A stretch of DNA of 64,000 nucleotides from Streptomyces sp. NBC_00102 (GCF_026343115.1 NZ_JAPEMC010000001.1:4545501-4609500); one strand, 5' to 3'; shown: positions 41,803 to 50,788, counted from the stretch's first letter. Notes: generated by a model not told the origin, from the sequence alone. Program-made: numbers and translations.

Positions 41803-42693
41803 ATGACACCCCCGGATGCGCTTTCGAACCGCTGGTCGGACCTGGACCGGCCGCCCCTGAACACCGCCGCGCTCCGCCGCGGACTGCTGCGGCCGGGCGC
41901 GCTGTGGACCTCGCTCGACGTGGTGGAGGAGACCGGCTCCACCAACACCGACCTCGCCGCCCGGGCCGCCCGGCCCGCCGCCCCGGATTCGGGGCGTCCG
42001 CTCGCCGAGGGGGCGGTGCTCGTCGCCGAGGTGCAGAACGCCGGACGCGGCCGGCTCGACCGGGTCTGGACCGCCCCGCCGCGCTCCGGGCTCTTCCTCT
42101 CCGTGTACCTCGCGCCCACCGAGGTACCCGTGGAGCGCTGGGGCTGGCTGCCGCTGCTCACCGGGGTCGCCGCCGCGACCGGGCTGGCCCGCGCGGCCGG
42201 GGTGGACATGGCGCTGAAGTGGCCCAACGACCTGCTGGTGACCGTGGACGGCGCCGAGCGCAAGACCGGCGGCATCCTCGCCGAACGCGCCGGGGACGGC
42301 GTCGTCGTCGGCCTCGGCATCAACGTCTCGCTCCGCGCCGACGAACTCCCCGCCCCCACCGCCGGCTCCCTCGCCCTCGCCGGAGCCGTCTCGCTCGACC
42401 GCGAGACTCTGCTGCGGGGCGTGCTCCGCTCGCTGGAGCAGTGGTACGGCGAGTGGCGGGCGGCGGGCGGCGACGCGGCGGGCAGCGGCCTCCAGGCGGC
42501 GTACGCGGCCGGCTGCGCCACGCTGGACCGGACCGTGCGGGCCGAGCTGCCGGGCGACCGCTCGGTGGTCGGGCAGGCCGTCGCGGTCGACGGCGACGGC
42601 CGGCTGATCCTCTCCACCGGCGACGGCCTCCAGCAGCCGGTCTCGGCGGGCGACATCGTGCATCTGCGCGGCGCGGCGGGCGGGCTCGTCTGA
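41803..42693 (+). CDS. birA: Biotin--[acetyl-CoA-carboxylase] ligase
   Basis: Cytosolic enzyme of 296 aa that attaches biotin to BCCP lysines via biotinyl-5'-AMP. Catalytic domain: SLDVVEETGSTNTDLAARAA, biotin-binding EVQNAGRGRLDRVWTAPPRSGLFLSVYL (GRGRxxR loop), LKWPNDLLVTVDGAERKTGGILAE and GVVVGLGINVSL. The C-terminal SH3-like domain ends GDIVHLRGA. There is no N-terminal HTH, so it is the non-repressor monofunctional type. Its neighbours are the carboxylase genes whose alpha chain it must modify. Confidence 0.94.
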   Translation: MTPPDALSNRWSDLDRPPLNTAALRRGLLRPGALWTSLDVVEETGSTNTDLAARAARPAAPDSGRPLAEGAVLVAEVQNAGRGRLDRVWTAPPRSGLFLSVYLAPTEVPVERWGWLPLLTGVAAATGLARAAGVDMALKWPNDLLVTVDGAERKTGGILAERAGDGVVVGLGINVSLRADELPAPTAGSLALAGAVSLDRETLLRGVLRSLEQWYGEWRAAGGDAAGSGLQAAYAAGCATLDRTVRAELPGDRSVVGQAVAVDGDGRLILSTGDGLQQPVSAGDIVHLRGAAGGLV

Positions 42694-42957
42694 CGGGGGC
42701 GGGCGCCCGGGAGACCGATTCGTGTGAATGTTCTGTCATCGTCCGGGAGTGCGAGGAGAGGCGTACGGAGAGTGAACGCGCGCCACTCCGACGGGTGAAC
42801 GCGGCGCACGCCGGAGTGCGAAAGCGTGAGTTGTCACGTCCGACGCACCCGTACCGGGCCATCGAGGACGTGAGCCAGGGCACACCTGCCGTATCGTTGA
42901 GGCGATCCAGCGACAGATCGGCAGGGCAGTGCGCAGGGAACGGGCAGGAGGCGGCTG

Positions 42958-44163
42958 GTGACCGTCGGCGACACGGGTTCGGACGCGGGCGCGAGGCCCC
43001 CGTCGGACCCCTCGGTCCATGCCACGCCCCATCACGAGGTCGACCACACGGCCGAACCGACCGACGATCCGCTGGCGATCCGGCTGGAACAGCTGATCCT
43101 CGGCGCCGACCGCCAGTACACCCCCTTCCAGGCCGCCCGCACCGCCGGCGTCTCCATGGACCTGGCCTCGCGCTTCTGGCGGGCCATGGGCTTCGCCGAC
43201 ATCGGCCAGGCCAAGGCGCTCACCGAAGCCGACGTTCTGGCGCTGCGCCGCCTCGCCGGTCTGGTCGAGGCAGGACTGCTCAGCGAGCCGATGGCCATCC
43301 AGGTGGCCCGCTCCACCGGCCAGACCACCGCCCGCCTCGCCGAATGGCAGATCGACTCCTTCCTGGAGGGCCTCACCGAGCCCCCCGAGCCCGGAATGAC
43401 CCGCACCGAGGTCACCTACCCCCTGGTCGAACTGCTGCTCCCGGAGCTCCAGGAGTTCCTCGTCTACGTGTGGCGCCGCCAGCTGGCCGCCTCCACCGGG
43501 CGGGTCGTCCAGGCGCAGGACGACGAGGAGATGGTCGACCGGCGGCTCGCGGTGGGCTTCGCCGACCTGGTCGGGTTCACCCGGCTCACCCGGCGGCTGG
43601 AGGAGGAGGAGCTCGGCGAGCTGGTCGAGGCGTTCGAGACGACCGCAGCCGACCTGGTGGCCGCGCACGGCGGCCGGCTGGTGAAGACCCTCGGCGACGA
43701 GGTGCTGTTCGCCGCCGACGACGCCGGTACGGCCGCCGAGATCGCGCTCCGGCTCATCGAGGCGATGTCCGCCGACGCCACGATGCCCGCCCTGCGCGTG
43801 GGCATCGCCTTCGGCACCGTCACCACCCGGATGGGCGATGTCTTCGGCACCACGGTGAACCTGGCCAGCCGGCTCACCTCGATAGCCTCGAAGGACGCCG
43901 TCCTGGTGGACGGGGCGTTCGCCGAAGAGCTGATCCGCACCGGCGACTCGCCCGAGTCCGAGGCCCGGGCCGCCGAGGAGGCCGCCGCCGCGGCCGAGCG
44001 GGCGCGGATCGCCGAGAAGGAGGGCCGCACGCCCGCCGACGAGCCGCCGCTGCCCGCCTACCGCTTCCAGCTCCAGCCGATGTGGCAGCGGCCGGTGCGC
44101 GGACTCGGCGTGGTCGAACCGTGGATGCTGACCCGGCGCGCCCCGCGCGGGGGCGGTCGCTGA
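42958..44163 (+). CDS. cya: Class III adenylate cyclase, Rv1264-like
   Basis: Cytosolic cyclase of 401 aa making cAMP. The C-terminal catalytic domain (about 195-340) has the first metal aspartate in VGFADLVGFTRLTRRL, substrate-specifying lysine and second metal aspartate in RLVKTLGDEVLFAA, and transition-state residues in GTTVNLASRLTSIA. The N-terminal 150 residues (LEQLILGADRQYTPFQAARTAGVSMDLASRFWRAMGF onward) are helical and look like the autoinhibitory, pH-sensing domain of the M. tuberculosis Rv1264 family; length agrees. An Ala/Glu-rich insert (AEEAAAAAERARIAEK) precedes the end. GTG 42958 has AGGAGG. In S. coelicolor cAMP made here is needed for normal germination. Confidence 0.92.
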   Translation: MTVGDTGSDAGARPPSDPSVHATPHHEVDHTAEPTDDPLAIRLEQLILGADRQYTPFQAARTAGVSMDLASRFWRAMGFADIGQAKALTEADVLALRRLAGLVEAGLLSEPMAIQVARSTGQTTARLAEWQIDSFLEGLTEPPEPGMTRTEVTYPLVELLLPELQEFLVYVWRRQLAASTGRVVQAQDDEEMVDRRLAVGFADLVGFTRLTRRLEEEELGELVEAFETTAADLVAAHGGRLVKTLGDEVLFAADDAGTAAEIALRLIEAMSADATMPALRVGIAFGTVTTRMGDVFGTTVNLASRLTSIASKDAVLVDGAFAEELIRTGDSPESEARAAEEAAAAAERARIAEKEGRTPADEPPLPAYRFQLQPMWQRPVRGLGVVEPWMLTRRAPRGGGR

Positions 44164-44241
44164 GGCCGTTCCGGTTCGCCCCGGCAGCCCCTGGCACGCC
44201 CTAAGCTCCCCCGGAACGCCACCACCGGAGGGATGGAACCC

Positions 44242-45057
44242 ATGAGTGTCACGTCCGAGCAGCGGTTCGGGGAGTTCGTCGTCGTACGGCGTCACACGGA
44301 GCCCGCGCACGTCGCGGAGCTGGTGCTCGACCGCCCGAAAGCCATGAACGCGGTCTCCTCCCAGATGGCCCGGTCCGTCGCCGCCGCCTGCGAGGCGCTC
44401 GGCGCCGACCCGGACGTACGCGTCACCGTCGTTTCCTCCAGCAGCCCGAGCGCCTTCTGCGTGGGCGCGGACCTCAAGGAGCGCAACTCCCTCAGCGACG
44501 CCGAGCTGGGCGGGCAGCGGCCCCTCTCGCGCGCCGCGTACACCGGGGTGCTGGAGCTGCCGATGCCGGCCGTGGCCGCCGTGCACGGTTACGCGCTCGG
44601 CGGCGGCTTCGAGCTGGCGCTCTCCTGCGACGTGATCGTGGCCGACCGCACCGCCGTGGTGGGACTGCCCGAGGTGTCGGTCGGGGTGATCCCGGGCGGC
44701 GGCGGCACCCAGCTGCTGCCCCGGCGGGTCGGCGCGTCGCGGGCGGCCGAGCTGATCTTCACCGCGCGCCGGGTGGAGGCGGCCGAGGCCCTGGCCCTGG
44801 GGCTGGTGGACGAGCTGGTGGCGGAGGGTACGGACCGGGACGCGGCGCTGGCGCTGGCCGGCCGGATGGCCGCCAACTCCCCGGTCGGGCTGCGGGCGGC
44901 GAAGCGCGCCCTGCGGCTCGGCCACGGGCTGGACCTGCGGACGGGGCTGGAGGTGGAGGACGCGGCCTGGCGGTCGGTGGCCTTCTCCGGCGACCGGGCG
45001 GAGGGCGTGGCCGCGTTCAACGAGAAGCGGAAGCCGCGGTGGCCCGGCCTGGGGTGA
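44242..45057 (+). CDS. Enoyl-CoA hydratase/isomerase family protein
   Basis: Crotonase-fold enzyme of 271 aa. Oxyanion-hole elements: FCVGADLKERNSL (about 72-85) and the signature PAVAAVHGYALGGGFELALSCDVIVADRTAVVGLPEVSVGVIPGGGGTQLLPRRVG with catalytic glutamates ELALS and LPEV. Typical hydratase tail LAGRMAANSPVGLRAAKRALRLG. It likely hydrates 2-enoyl-CoAs in fatty or branched acid breakdown. ATG 44242 is set by GGAGGG about 10 nt upstream; ATG 44233 is only 1 nt from it. Confidence 0.92.
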   Translation: MSVTSEQRFGEFVVVRRHTEPAHVAELVLDRPKAMNAVSSQMARSVAAACEALGADPDVRVTVVSSSSPSAFCVGADLKERNSLSDAELGGQRPLSRAAYTGVLELPMPAVAAVHGYALGGGFELALSCDVIVADRTAVVGLPEVSVGVIPGGGGTQLLPRRVGASRAAELIFTARRVEAAEALALGLVDELVAEGTDRDAALALAGRMAANSPVGLRAAKRALRLGHGLDLRTGLEVEDAAWRSVAFSGDRAEGVAAFNEKRKPRWPGLG

Positions 45058-45143
45058 CACCGAGTGACGGCGGAGCCGGGGGAGCCCGGCGCGCTGTCGC
45101 CCCGCACCGGATCGTCGAGCGATCACACCGGCCCATACGTACA

Positions 45144-45155
45144 TAAGCTGGTGAG
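45144..45155 (+). promoter_or_regulatory. Possible leaderless promoter of the GGDEF gene
   Basis: TAAGCT (45144-45149) ends 6 nt before ATG 45156. GGTGAG in the gap could also serve as a weak ribosome-binding site, so leaderless translation is likely but not certain. Confidence 0.45.
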
Positions 45156-46310
45156 ATGGGTGGTGACGATGTGCGACTGCGGGCGGTGGTCTCGCTGGCG
45201 CAGACGATGGCGGCGGCCTACACCGCGAAGGAGTCGTGGCGGGCCGCGGCGCTGGGCGCCTGCGAGGCGCTGGGCGGTTCCTTCGCCGCGCTCTCCGTGT
45301 GGGAACGCGACCTGGGCAGGCTCAAGGTCCTGGTGAACGCCGGGGAGCGCGCCGAGGGCGAGGAGGAGTTCCCCGAGGACGAGGCCTACCCCGTCCACCG
45401 GTTCCCGGAGATCACCGAGTTCCTGCACGAGCGCTGGGCGGGCGGCGGGGAACCCGACGCCTGGGTGGAGACCGCGGAGGGGCACCCGGCCACCGGCGCG
45501 CCGGCCCGCGGCGCCCGGCCCTTCTGCCACCAGCGGGTCGCCGCGCTCCAGCGGCGTGGCCGGGGCTGCTGCGTGGTCGCGCCGATCGTGCTGCACGGCC
45601 GGGCCTGGGGCGAGCTGTACGTGGCCCGCCCGGCCGGGGTGCCCGTCTTCGACCGGGACGACGCCGACTTCGCGACGGTGCTCGCCGCCGTGGTCGCGGC
45701 GGGCATCGCGCAGACCGAGCGGCTGGAGGAGGTGCGCAAGCTCGCCTTCACCGACCCGCTGACCGGCCTCGCCAACCGCAGGGCCGTGGACATCCGGCTG
45801 GACGAGGCGGTGGAACTGCACCGGGCCGAGGACGCCGTGGTCAGCCTCGTGGTCTGCGACCTGAACGGGCTCAAGGCGGTCAACGACACCCATGGCCATG
45901 CCGTCGGCGACCGCCTGCTGGAACGTTTCGGCTCGGTGCTCTCGCTGTGCGGGGCCATACTGCCGGGCGCCCTCGCCGCCCGGCTCGGCGGCGACGAGTT
46001 CTGCCTGATCACGGTGGGCCCCGGGGCGGACGAGGTGGTCCGGGTCGCGACCGAGCTGTGCGAGCGTGCCGCCGCGCTGGAGCTGGGGGACGGGGTGGCC
46101 TGCGGGGTCGCCTCCACCGGCGACCCGATCGGGCAGGTCCGCTCGGCCCGGCGGCTCTTCCGGCTCGCGGACGCCGCCCAGTACCGCGCGAAGGCGGACC
46201 GCGCGGTGGGCCCGGTGGTGGCCGGACGGGACGGTGAGGTGATGCGGCTGGCCGACTCGCCGCCGACCCCGGCCCACGACCGCCGCAGGCTCCGGGGAAA
46301 CCGGCCCTGA
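45156..46310 (+). CDS. GAF-GGDEF diguanylate cyclase
   Basis: Cytosolic signalling protein of 384 aa. Residues about 10-190 form a GAF-like sensor (AAALGACEALGGSFAALSVWERDLGRLKVLVNAG, RGRGCCVVAPIVLHGRAWGELYVARPAG), followed by the GGDEF domain: LAFTDPLTGLANRRAVDIRLDEAV, CDLNGLKAVNDTHGHAVGDRLL, and an intact active site AARLGGDEFCLITV. It is therefore predicted to make cyclic di-GMP, a developmental regulator in Streptomyces via BldD and WhiG/RsiG. An RxxD inhibitory site is not obvious five residues before GGDEF. The gene stands alone before hutH. Confidence 0.9.
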   Translation: MGGDDVRLRAVVSLAQTMAAAYTAKESWRAAALGACEALGGSFAALSVWERDLGRLKVLVNAGERAEGEEEFPEDEAYPVHRFPEITEFLHERWAGGGEPDAWVETAEGHPATGAPARGARPFCHQRVAALQRRGRGCCVVAPIVLHGRAWGELYVARPAGVPVFDRDDADFATVLAAVVAAGIAQTERLEEVRKLAFTDPLTGLANRRAVDIRLDEAVELHRAEDAVVSLVVCDLNGLKAVNDTHGHAVGDRLLERFGSVLSLCGAILPGALAARLGGDEFCLITVGPGADEVVRVATELCERAAALELGDGVACGVASTGDPIGQVRSARRLFRLADAAQYRAKADRAVGPVVAGRDGEVMRLADSPPTPAHDRRRLRGNRP

Positions 46311-46409
46311 GGATGCCGGGGCGCGGGACACCCGGCGGCACGGGCGAGGGGTTGGCCGGGCCCGGAGCGGCAACGGTGAAGGGCTTGGTAAGGGGTCAAC
46401 CCGGCGACC

Positions 46410-46449
46410 ACTGGTGACATGGCCAGTTTCAGTACGTAGGGTTCTGAAT
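46410..46449 (+). promoter_or_regulatory. hutH leaderless promoter with inverted repeat
   Basis: TAGGGT (46437-46442) followed by exactly 7 nt and ATG 46450. An inverted repeat ACTGG-N8-CCAGT (46410-46427) covers the expected -35 region, including GGTGAC (46413-46418). S. griseus hutH is known to be regulated at its promoter, so this repeat is a plausible repressor site. Confidence 0.6.
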
Positions 46450-48000
46450 ATGGATATGCACACAGTCGTGGTGGGGACCTCCGGCACCACCGCCGAGGAC
46501 GTCCTGGCCGTGGCCCGCGAGGGCGCGCGCGTGGTCCTGTCCCCCGAGGCCTTGGACGCCCTCGCCGCAGCCCGCAGGACCGTCGACGCGCTCGCCGCCC
46601 GGCCCGAGCCCGTCTACGGCGTCTCCACCGGCTTCGGCGCCCTCGCCACCCGCCACATCAGCCCCGAACTGCGCGGACGCCTCCAGCGCAACATCGTCCG
46701 CTCGCACGCGGCGGGCATGGGCCCGCACGTGGAGCGGGAGGTGGTGCGCGCGCTGATGTTCCTCCGGCTCAAGACGGTCGCCTCCGGCCACACCGGCGTA
46801 CGCCCCGAGGTCGCGCAGACCATGGCCGACCTCCTCAACGCCGGAATCACCCCGGTCGTCCACGAGTTCGGCTCGCTCGGCTGCTCCGGCGACCTCGCCC
46901 CGCTCTCGCACTGCGCGCTCGCGCTGATGGGAGAAGGGGAGGCGGAGGGCCCCGACGGCACCGTGCGCCCCGCCGCCGAACTCCTCGCCGAGCACGGCAT
47001 CACCCCGGTCGAACTGCGCGAGAAGGAGGGCCTCGCCCTCCTCAACGGCACGGACGGCATGCTCGGCATGCTGGTGATGGCCCTCGCCGACCTGCGCGCC
47101 CTCTACACCGGCGCCGACATCACCGCCGCGCTCTCCCTGGAGGCGCTGCTCGGCACCGAGAAGGTCCTCGCCCCCGAACTGCACGCCATCCGCCCGCACC
47201 CCGGGCAGGGCGTCAGCGCCGCCAACATGCTGCGGGTGCTGGAGGGTTCCGGTCTCACCGGCCACCACCAGGACGACGCTCCCCGGGTCCAGGACGCCTA
47301 CTCCGTACGCTGCGCGCCCCAGGTCAACGGCGCGGGCCGGGACACCCTGGCCTACGCCGCGACGGTCGCCGACCGGGAGCTCGCCTCGGCCGTCGACAAC
47401 CCGGTGGTGCTGCCGGACGGGCGGGTGGAGTCCAACGGCAACTTCCACGGCGCCCCGGTCGCGTACGTCCTCGACTTCCTGGCGATCGTCGCCGCCGACC
47501 TGGGCTCCATCTGTGAACGCCGTACCGACCGGCTGCTCGACAAGAACCGCTCGCACGGGCTGCCGCCGTTCCTCGCCGACGACGCCGGGGTGGACTCCGG
47601 TCTGATGATCGCTCAGTACACCCAGGCCGCCCTGGTCAGCGAGATGAAGCGGCTGGCCGTGCCCGCGTCCGCCGACTCGATCCCCTCCTCCGCCATGCAG
47701 GAGGACCACGTCTCGATGGGCTGGTCGGCCGCGCGGAAGCTCCGTACCGCCGTGGACAACCTCACCCGGATCGTCGCGGTCGAGCTGTACGCGGCGGCGC
47801 GCGGGGTCGAACTGCGCGCCGCCGGAGGGCTGTTCCCGGCCCCCGCCTCCCGTGCCGCCGTCGAGGCGCTGCGCGAGGCGGGCGCCGAGGGGCCGGGGCC
47901 GGACCGTTTCCTCGCCCCCGACCTGGCCGCCGCGGACGCGTTCGTCCGTGGCGGCGGGCTGGTCCGGGCCGTGGAGGCGGTCACCGGCCCGCTGGACTGA
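46450..48000 (+). CDS. hutH: Histidine ammonia-lyase
   Basis: Cytosolic MIO enzyme of 516 aa converting L-histidine to trans-urocanate and ammonia, the first step of histidine use. YGVSTGFGALATRHI at about 58-72 and the cofactor loop GSLGCSGDLAPLSH at about 144-158. The cyclising tripeptide is Cys-Ser-Gly instead of the common Ala-Ser-Gly, as I recall it also is in the S. griseus enzyme. QDAYSVRCAPQVNGAGRD, FHGAPVAYVLDFL and QEDHVSMGW are further active-site segments. The start MDMHTVVVG is fixed by the leaderless promoter. The other hut genes are not adjacent, which is usual in Streptomyces. Confidence 0.95.
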   Translation: MDMHTVVVGTSGTTAEDVLAVAREGARVVLSPEALDALAAARRTVDALAARPEPVYGVSTGFGALATRHISPELRGRLQRNIVRSHAAGMGPHVEREVVRALMFLRLKTVASGHTGVRPEVAQTMADLLNAGITPVVHEFGSLGCSGDLAPLSHCALALMGEGEAEGPDGTVRPAAELLAEHGITPVELREKEGLALLNGTDGMLGMLVMALADLRALYTGADITAALSLEALLGTEKVLAPELHAIRPHPGQGVSAANMLRVLEGSGLTGHHQDDAPRVQDAYSVRCAPQVNGAGRDTLAYAATVADRELASAVDNPVVLPDGRVESNGNFHGAPVAYVLDFLAIVAADLGSICERRTDRLLDKNRSHGLPPFLADDAGVDSGLMIAQYTQAALVSEMKRLAVPASADSIPSSAMQEDHVSMGWSAARKLRTAVDNLTRIVAVELYAAARGVELRAAGGLFPAPASRAAVEALREAGAEGPGPDRFLAPDLAAADAFVRGGGLVRAVEAVTGPLD

Positions 48001-48011
48001 CGCGGGCCGGC

Positions 48012-48048
48012 CGCCCGCCCGCCCGTGGAATTGGCGGGCGGGCGGGCG
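48012..48048. terminator. Bidirectional terminator after hutH
   Basis: Perfect 14-bp stem of CGCCCG repeats (48012-48025 and 48035-48048) with a 9-nt loop, between convergent genes. Confidence 0.82.
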
Positions 48049-48079
48049 ACGGGCTGTCGGACGAACGGCCGACGGAGTG

Positions 48080-48385
48080 TCAGGCGGCCGAGGACGCCCG
48101 GCGGTCCGAGCGGGCCACGTACCCCGCGCCCAGGCCCAGCAGGACCGTGCCGCCGATCAGGTACGGCGTGGTCCCCACGCTGGAACCGTCGCCCGCCTGG
48201 GCGAACGACCGGCTCGACGAGCCGTACGACTCGCCCTCCCGCTGCACCGGGACGGTGGCGGTTCTCGCCGACGCGGTGTGCGAGGACGTGTCGTCCGTGT
48301 GCTTCGCCGACGGTACGAAGCAGAGTGCGCCGAGCACGATGCCCGCGGCGGAGACGGTCAGCAGTGTGCGACGAGTGATGGTCAC
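48080..48385 (-). CDS. Small exported, C-terminally membrane-anchored protein
   Basis: Hypothetical protein of 101 aa. The basic start and hydrophobic core (MTITRRTLLTVSAAGIVLGALCFVPSA) look like a signal peptide; a Ser/Thr/Gly-rich extracellular segment (TDDTSSHTASARTATVPVQREGE) follows. A second helix (PYLIGGTVLLGLGAGYVA) and a basic end (RSDRRASSAA) suggest it stays anchored. No LPXTG motif, so not a sortase substrate. GTG 48385 has AGGGGA upstream. Function unknown. Confidence 0.68.
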   Translation of the reverse strand: MTITRRTLLTVSAAGIVLGALCFVPSAKHTDDTSSHTASARTATVPVQREGESYGSSSRSFAQAGDGSSVGTTPYLIGGTVLLGLGAGYVARSDRRASSAA

Positions 48386-48579
48386 AGATTCGATCCCCTG
48401 ACGACGACCTTGAGTTGACCCCCGTGGGCCGATGGTACGACCTTCATCCAGGAGCCCCGCGCGGCCCCGGCGCGTCCGGCCCCCTCCCGCGCACGCACCG
48501 CCCCGCCGTAGCCACCCGACGCGCCGCGCCCGCAGGGGTCGCGGGAGCACGCGGGATGCGGAGCCCTACGCTCCGGCCT

Positions 48580-49068
48580 ATGAGCACTTCGGAAAGCACT
48601 TCGGCGAACACGGCGCGCGGCTTGGCACGGGACACCGGGGACGCGGTGGACGAGGGCGCCGCGCAGCCCTCCTTCATCCGTCTCCAGGTGGAACTGGTGG
48701 TGGAGATCACGGACCTGGAAGCCCTGACCGGCACCGCCCTGGAGGCGGTCGCCGCCGAGTACGAGGACGCCCTCCCCGACCCCGACGACCACGGGACGGA
48801 ACAGGAACGCAGGCATGCCGAGGCACTTGTCCGGGCAGACGCCGCAGAGGCACTCGCTTCACTGATCGACCCGTTCGACCTGGTCGGCGCGGTGCCGGGG
48901 ATCGAGCTCGCGCAGGCGTCGTGGAGCAGCGAGGCCGTCGAGCACGATCCGTACGACGACGACGACGAGTACGACGTGGAGGCGTACGAGTACGACGAGG
49001 CCGACGACGACGACGAGGCCGACGACGACGAGGCCGGCGAGGGCGGCACGGCCGCCGGGCGGAAGTAG
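48580..49068 (+). CDS. Acidic-tailed protein of unknown function
   Basis: Cytosolic protein of 162 aa. A folded-looking core (SFIRLQVELVVEITDLEALTGTALEAVAAEYEDALPDPDD ... AEALASLIDPFDLVGAVPGIELAQASWSS) is followed by about 45 residues dominated by Asp, Glu and Tyr (DPYDDDDEYDVEAYEYDEAD onward), probably disordered and strongly negative. No family recognised. ATG 48580 lies exactly 7 nt after TACGCT (48567-48572) without a Shine-Dalgarno sequence, a leaderless start. Confidence 0.75.
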   Translation: MSTSESTSANTARGLARDTGDAVDEGAAQPSFIRLQVELVVEITDLEALTGTALEAVAAEYEDALPDPDDHGTEQERRHAEALVRADAAEALASLIDPFDLVGAVPGIELAQASWSSEAVEHDPYDDDDEYDVEAYEYDEADDDDEADDDEAGEGGTAAGRK

Positions 49069-49373
49069 CCCGGGAGCCGGTCCGCGGGACGTACGGGGAG
49101 AATGGAAGGGGCGACCGCGCGGACTGCCGTCCGCGGCGACCGTTCCGACCTGTGAGGACGCCGTTTCCGGGCCGCACGGCGGCCCGGAGCGGAACCGCGC
49201 CGGACCGCCTCCGCCGAGGCGGGAACCAAAGGCCGCCGGGAATGCGTCGGTCAGTGGTGTTCCCCACATCCCGTACGGATGTGGAACGGATCGCCACCGA
49301 CCGGGGTTCTGGAACATTGACGGGGATTCGCGTCTGGCGGCGCCGTTACGGGGATTTTGGGGAATTGGCAACG
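49069..49373 (+). promoter_or_regulatory. Upstream region of the L,D-transpeptidase gene with SigE-type promoter
   Basis: The 305-bp gap contains GGAAC (49311-49315), a 16-bp spacer and GTCT (49332-49335), matching the promoter pattern used by the Streptomyces envelope-stress factor SigE. About 35 bp upstream is an inverted repeat CCACATCC-CGTAC-GGATGTGG (49264-49284). No gene seen in the rest. Confidence 0.6.
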
Positions 49374-50639
49374 ATGGAGAAGCGTGTGATCACGGACAGC
49401 AAGCGGCGCAAGGGCCTGATGGCCGCGTCCGCACTGCTCGGCGGCGTGCTGGTGCTCTCGGCGTGCAGCGGCGGCGACGATTCCAGTCCCTCCGCCGGCA
49501 CTTCCCAGAAGTCCCAGGCACAGGTCGACAAGGCCGCGGCCCAGGACGTGTCCGAGGCCCAGATATCGATCGAGCCCAAGACCGGTTCCACCAACGCCAG
49601 CATCAACAACGCCGCCAAGGTGACCGTCGTCAAGGGCACGCTGACCACCGTCGCCATGAGGACCGCGGCCGGCGACACCGTCGAGGGCACGATCGCCGCG
49701 GACGGCAAGAGCTGGAAGCCGGACGCCCAGCTGGAGCGCTCCACCACATACAAGATCAACGCCACGGCGAAGGACTCGGACGGCCGCGAGGCGCACGAGA
49801 ACGGCTCCTTCACCACCGTCTCGCCCGACAACAGCTTCATCGGGAACTTCACCCCCGAGGACGGTTCCACCGTCGGCGTCGGCATGCCGGTCTCGATCAA
49901 CTTCAACAAGGCGATCACCGACAAGGCGGCCGTGCAGGCCGGCATCACCGTCACGTCGAGCAGCGGCCAGGAAGTCGTCGGCCACTGGTTCAACTCGCAG
50001 CGCCTCGACCTGCGCCCCGAGGACTACTGGACGGGCGGCTCCACCGTCACGCTGAAGCTCGCGCTGGACGGTGTCGAGGGCGCGGACGGCGTCTACGGCG
50101 TGCAGCAGAAGACGGTCACCTTCAAGGTGGGCCGCAACCAGGTCTCCACCGTGGACGCGAAGGCGCACACGATGACCGTCACCCAGGACGGGAAGACGAT
50201 CAAGACGATCCCGATCTCCTCCGGTTCTCCCGACAACCCCACGTACAACGGCCAGATGGTGATCTCCGAGAAGTACAAGGAGACCCGCATGAACGGTGCC
50301 ACGGTCGGCTTCACCGACGACGACGGCAAGGGCGAGTACGACATCAAGGACGTCCCGCACGCCATGCGCCTGTCGAACTCCGGCACCTTCGTCCACGGCA
50401 ACTACTGGGGCGACCCCAGCATCTTCGGCTCGGCCAACACCAGCCACGGCTGCGTCGGCCTGCAGGACGTCAAGGGCGCCGGCGACGCCGACCAGCCCGC
50501 CGCGTGGTTCTACAACCACTCGCTCATCGGCGACGTGGTCATCGTGAAGAACTCCCCGGACAAGACGATCTCCCCGGACAACGGCCTCAACGGCTGGAAC
50601 ATGAGCTGGGCCGAGTGGACGGCCGACTCGGCCGCCTGA
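49374..50639 (+). CDS. L,D-transpeptidase lipoprotein with Ig-like domains
   Basis: Exported, lipid-anchored cell-wall enzyme of 421 aa. Signal and lipobox: RRKGLMAASALLGGVLVLSACSGG, cysteine near residue 32. Two Ig-like domains (about 55-255, e.g. TYKINATAKDSDGREAHENGSFTTV and PVSINFNKAITDKAAVQAGITVTSSSG) precede the YkuD domain, whose site is TFVHGNYWGDP...ANTSHGCVGLQDVKG with catalytic histidine and cysteine. The architecture is that of the Mycobacterium LdtMt2 class, which forms 3-3 crosslinks. ATG 49374 or GTG 49386 (better spaced from GGAG) may be the start. The upstream SigE-like promoter suggests induction by wall stress. Confidence 0.92.
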   Translation: MEKRVITDSKRRKGLMAASALLGGVLVLSACSGGDDSSPSAGTSQKSQAQVDKAAAQDVSEAQISIEPKTGSTNASINNAAKVTVVKGTLTTVAMRTAAGDTVEGTIAADGKSWKPDAQLERSTTYKINATAKDSDGREAHENGSFTTVSPDNSFIGNFTPEDGSTVGVGMPVSINFNKAITDKAAVQAGITVTSSSGQEVVGHWFNSQRLDLRPEDYWTGGSTVTLKLALDGVEGADGVYGVQQKTVTFKVGRNQVSTVDAKAHTMTVTQDGKTIKTIPISSGSPDNPTYNGQMVISEKYKETRMNGATVGFTDDDGKGEYDIKDVPHAMRLSNSGTFVHGNYWGDPSIFGSANTSHGCVGLQDVKGAGDADQPAAWFYNHSLIGDVVIVKNSPDKTISPDNGLNGWNMSWAEWTADSAA

Positions 50640-50663
50640 TCCCCGGCACTCCCCGTTCCCGTA

Positions 50664-50717
50664 CGAGGGCGGTGGCACCCCGGTCCGCACACGGACCGCC
50701 CGGTGCCACCGCCCTCG
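50664..50717 (+). terminator. Terminator of the L,D-transpeptidase gene
   Basis: Outer 16-bp stem (50664-50679 and 50702-50717) with an inner 7-bp stem CGGTCCG/CGGACCG on a CACA loop, 25 bp past the stop. Confidence 0.85.
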
Positions 50718-50788
50718 GGCGTTCGGGGCGACAACGGGCGTTCTGGGACGGTTGCGCCCGGTGCCCGGGAGTTCCCGGCCCGGCAGGT

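Noticed and set aside
46880..46925. HutH cofactor tripeptide Cys-Ser-Gly instead of Ala-Ser-Gly
   Set aside because: Looks odd against the general MIO family, but as I recall the characterised Streptomyces enzyme has the same residue, so it is not a defect.
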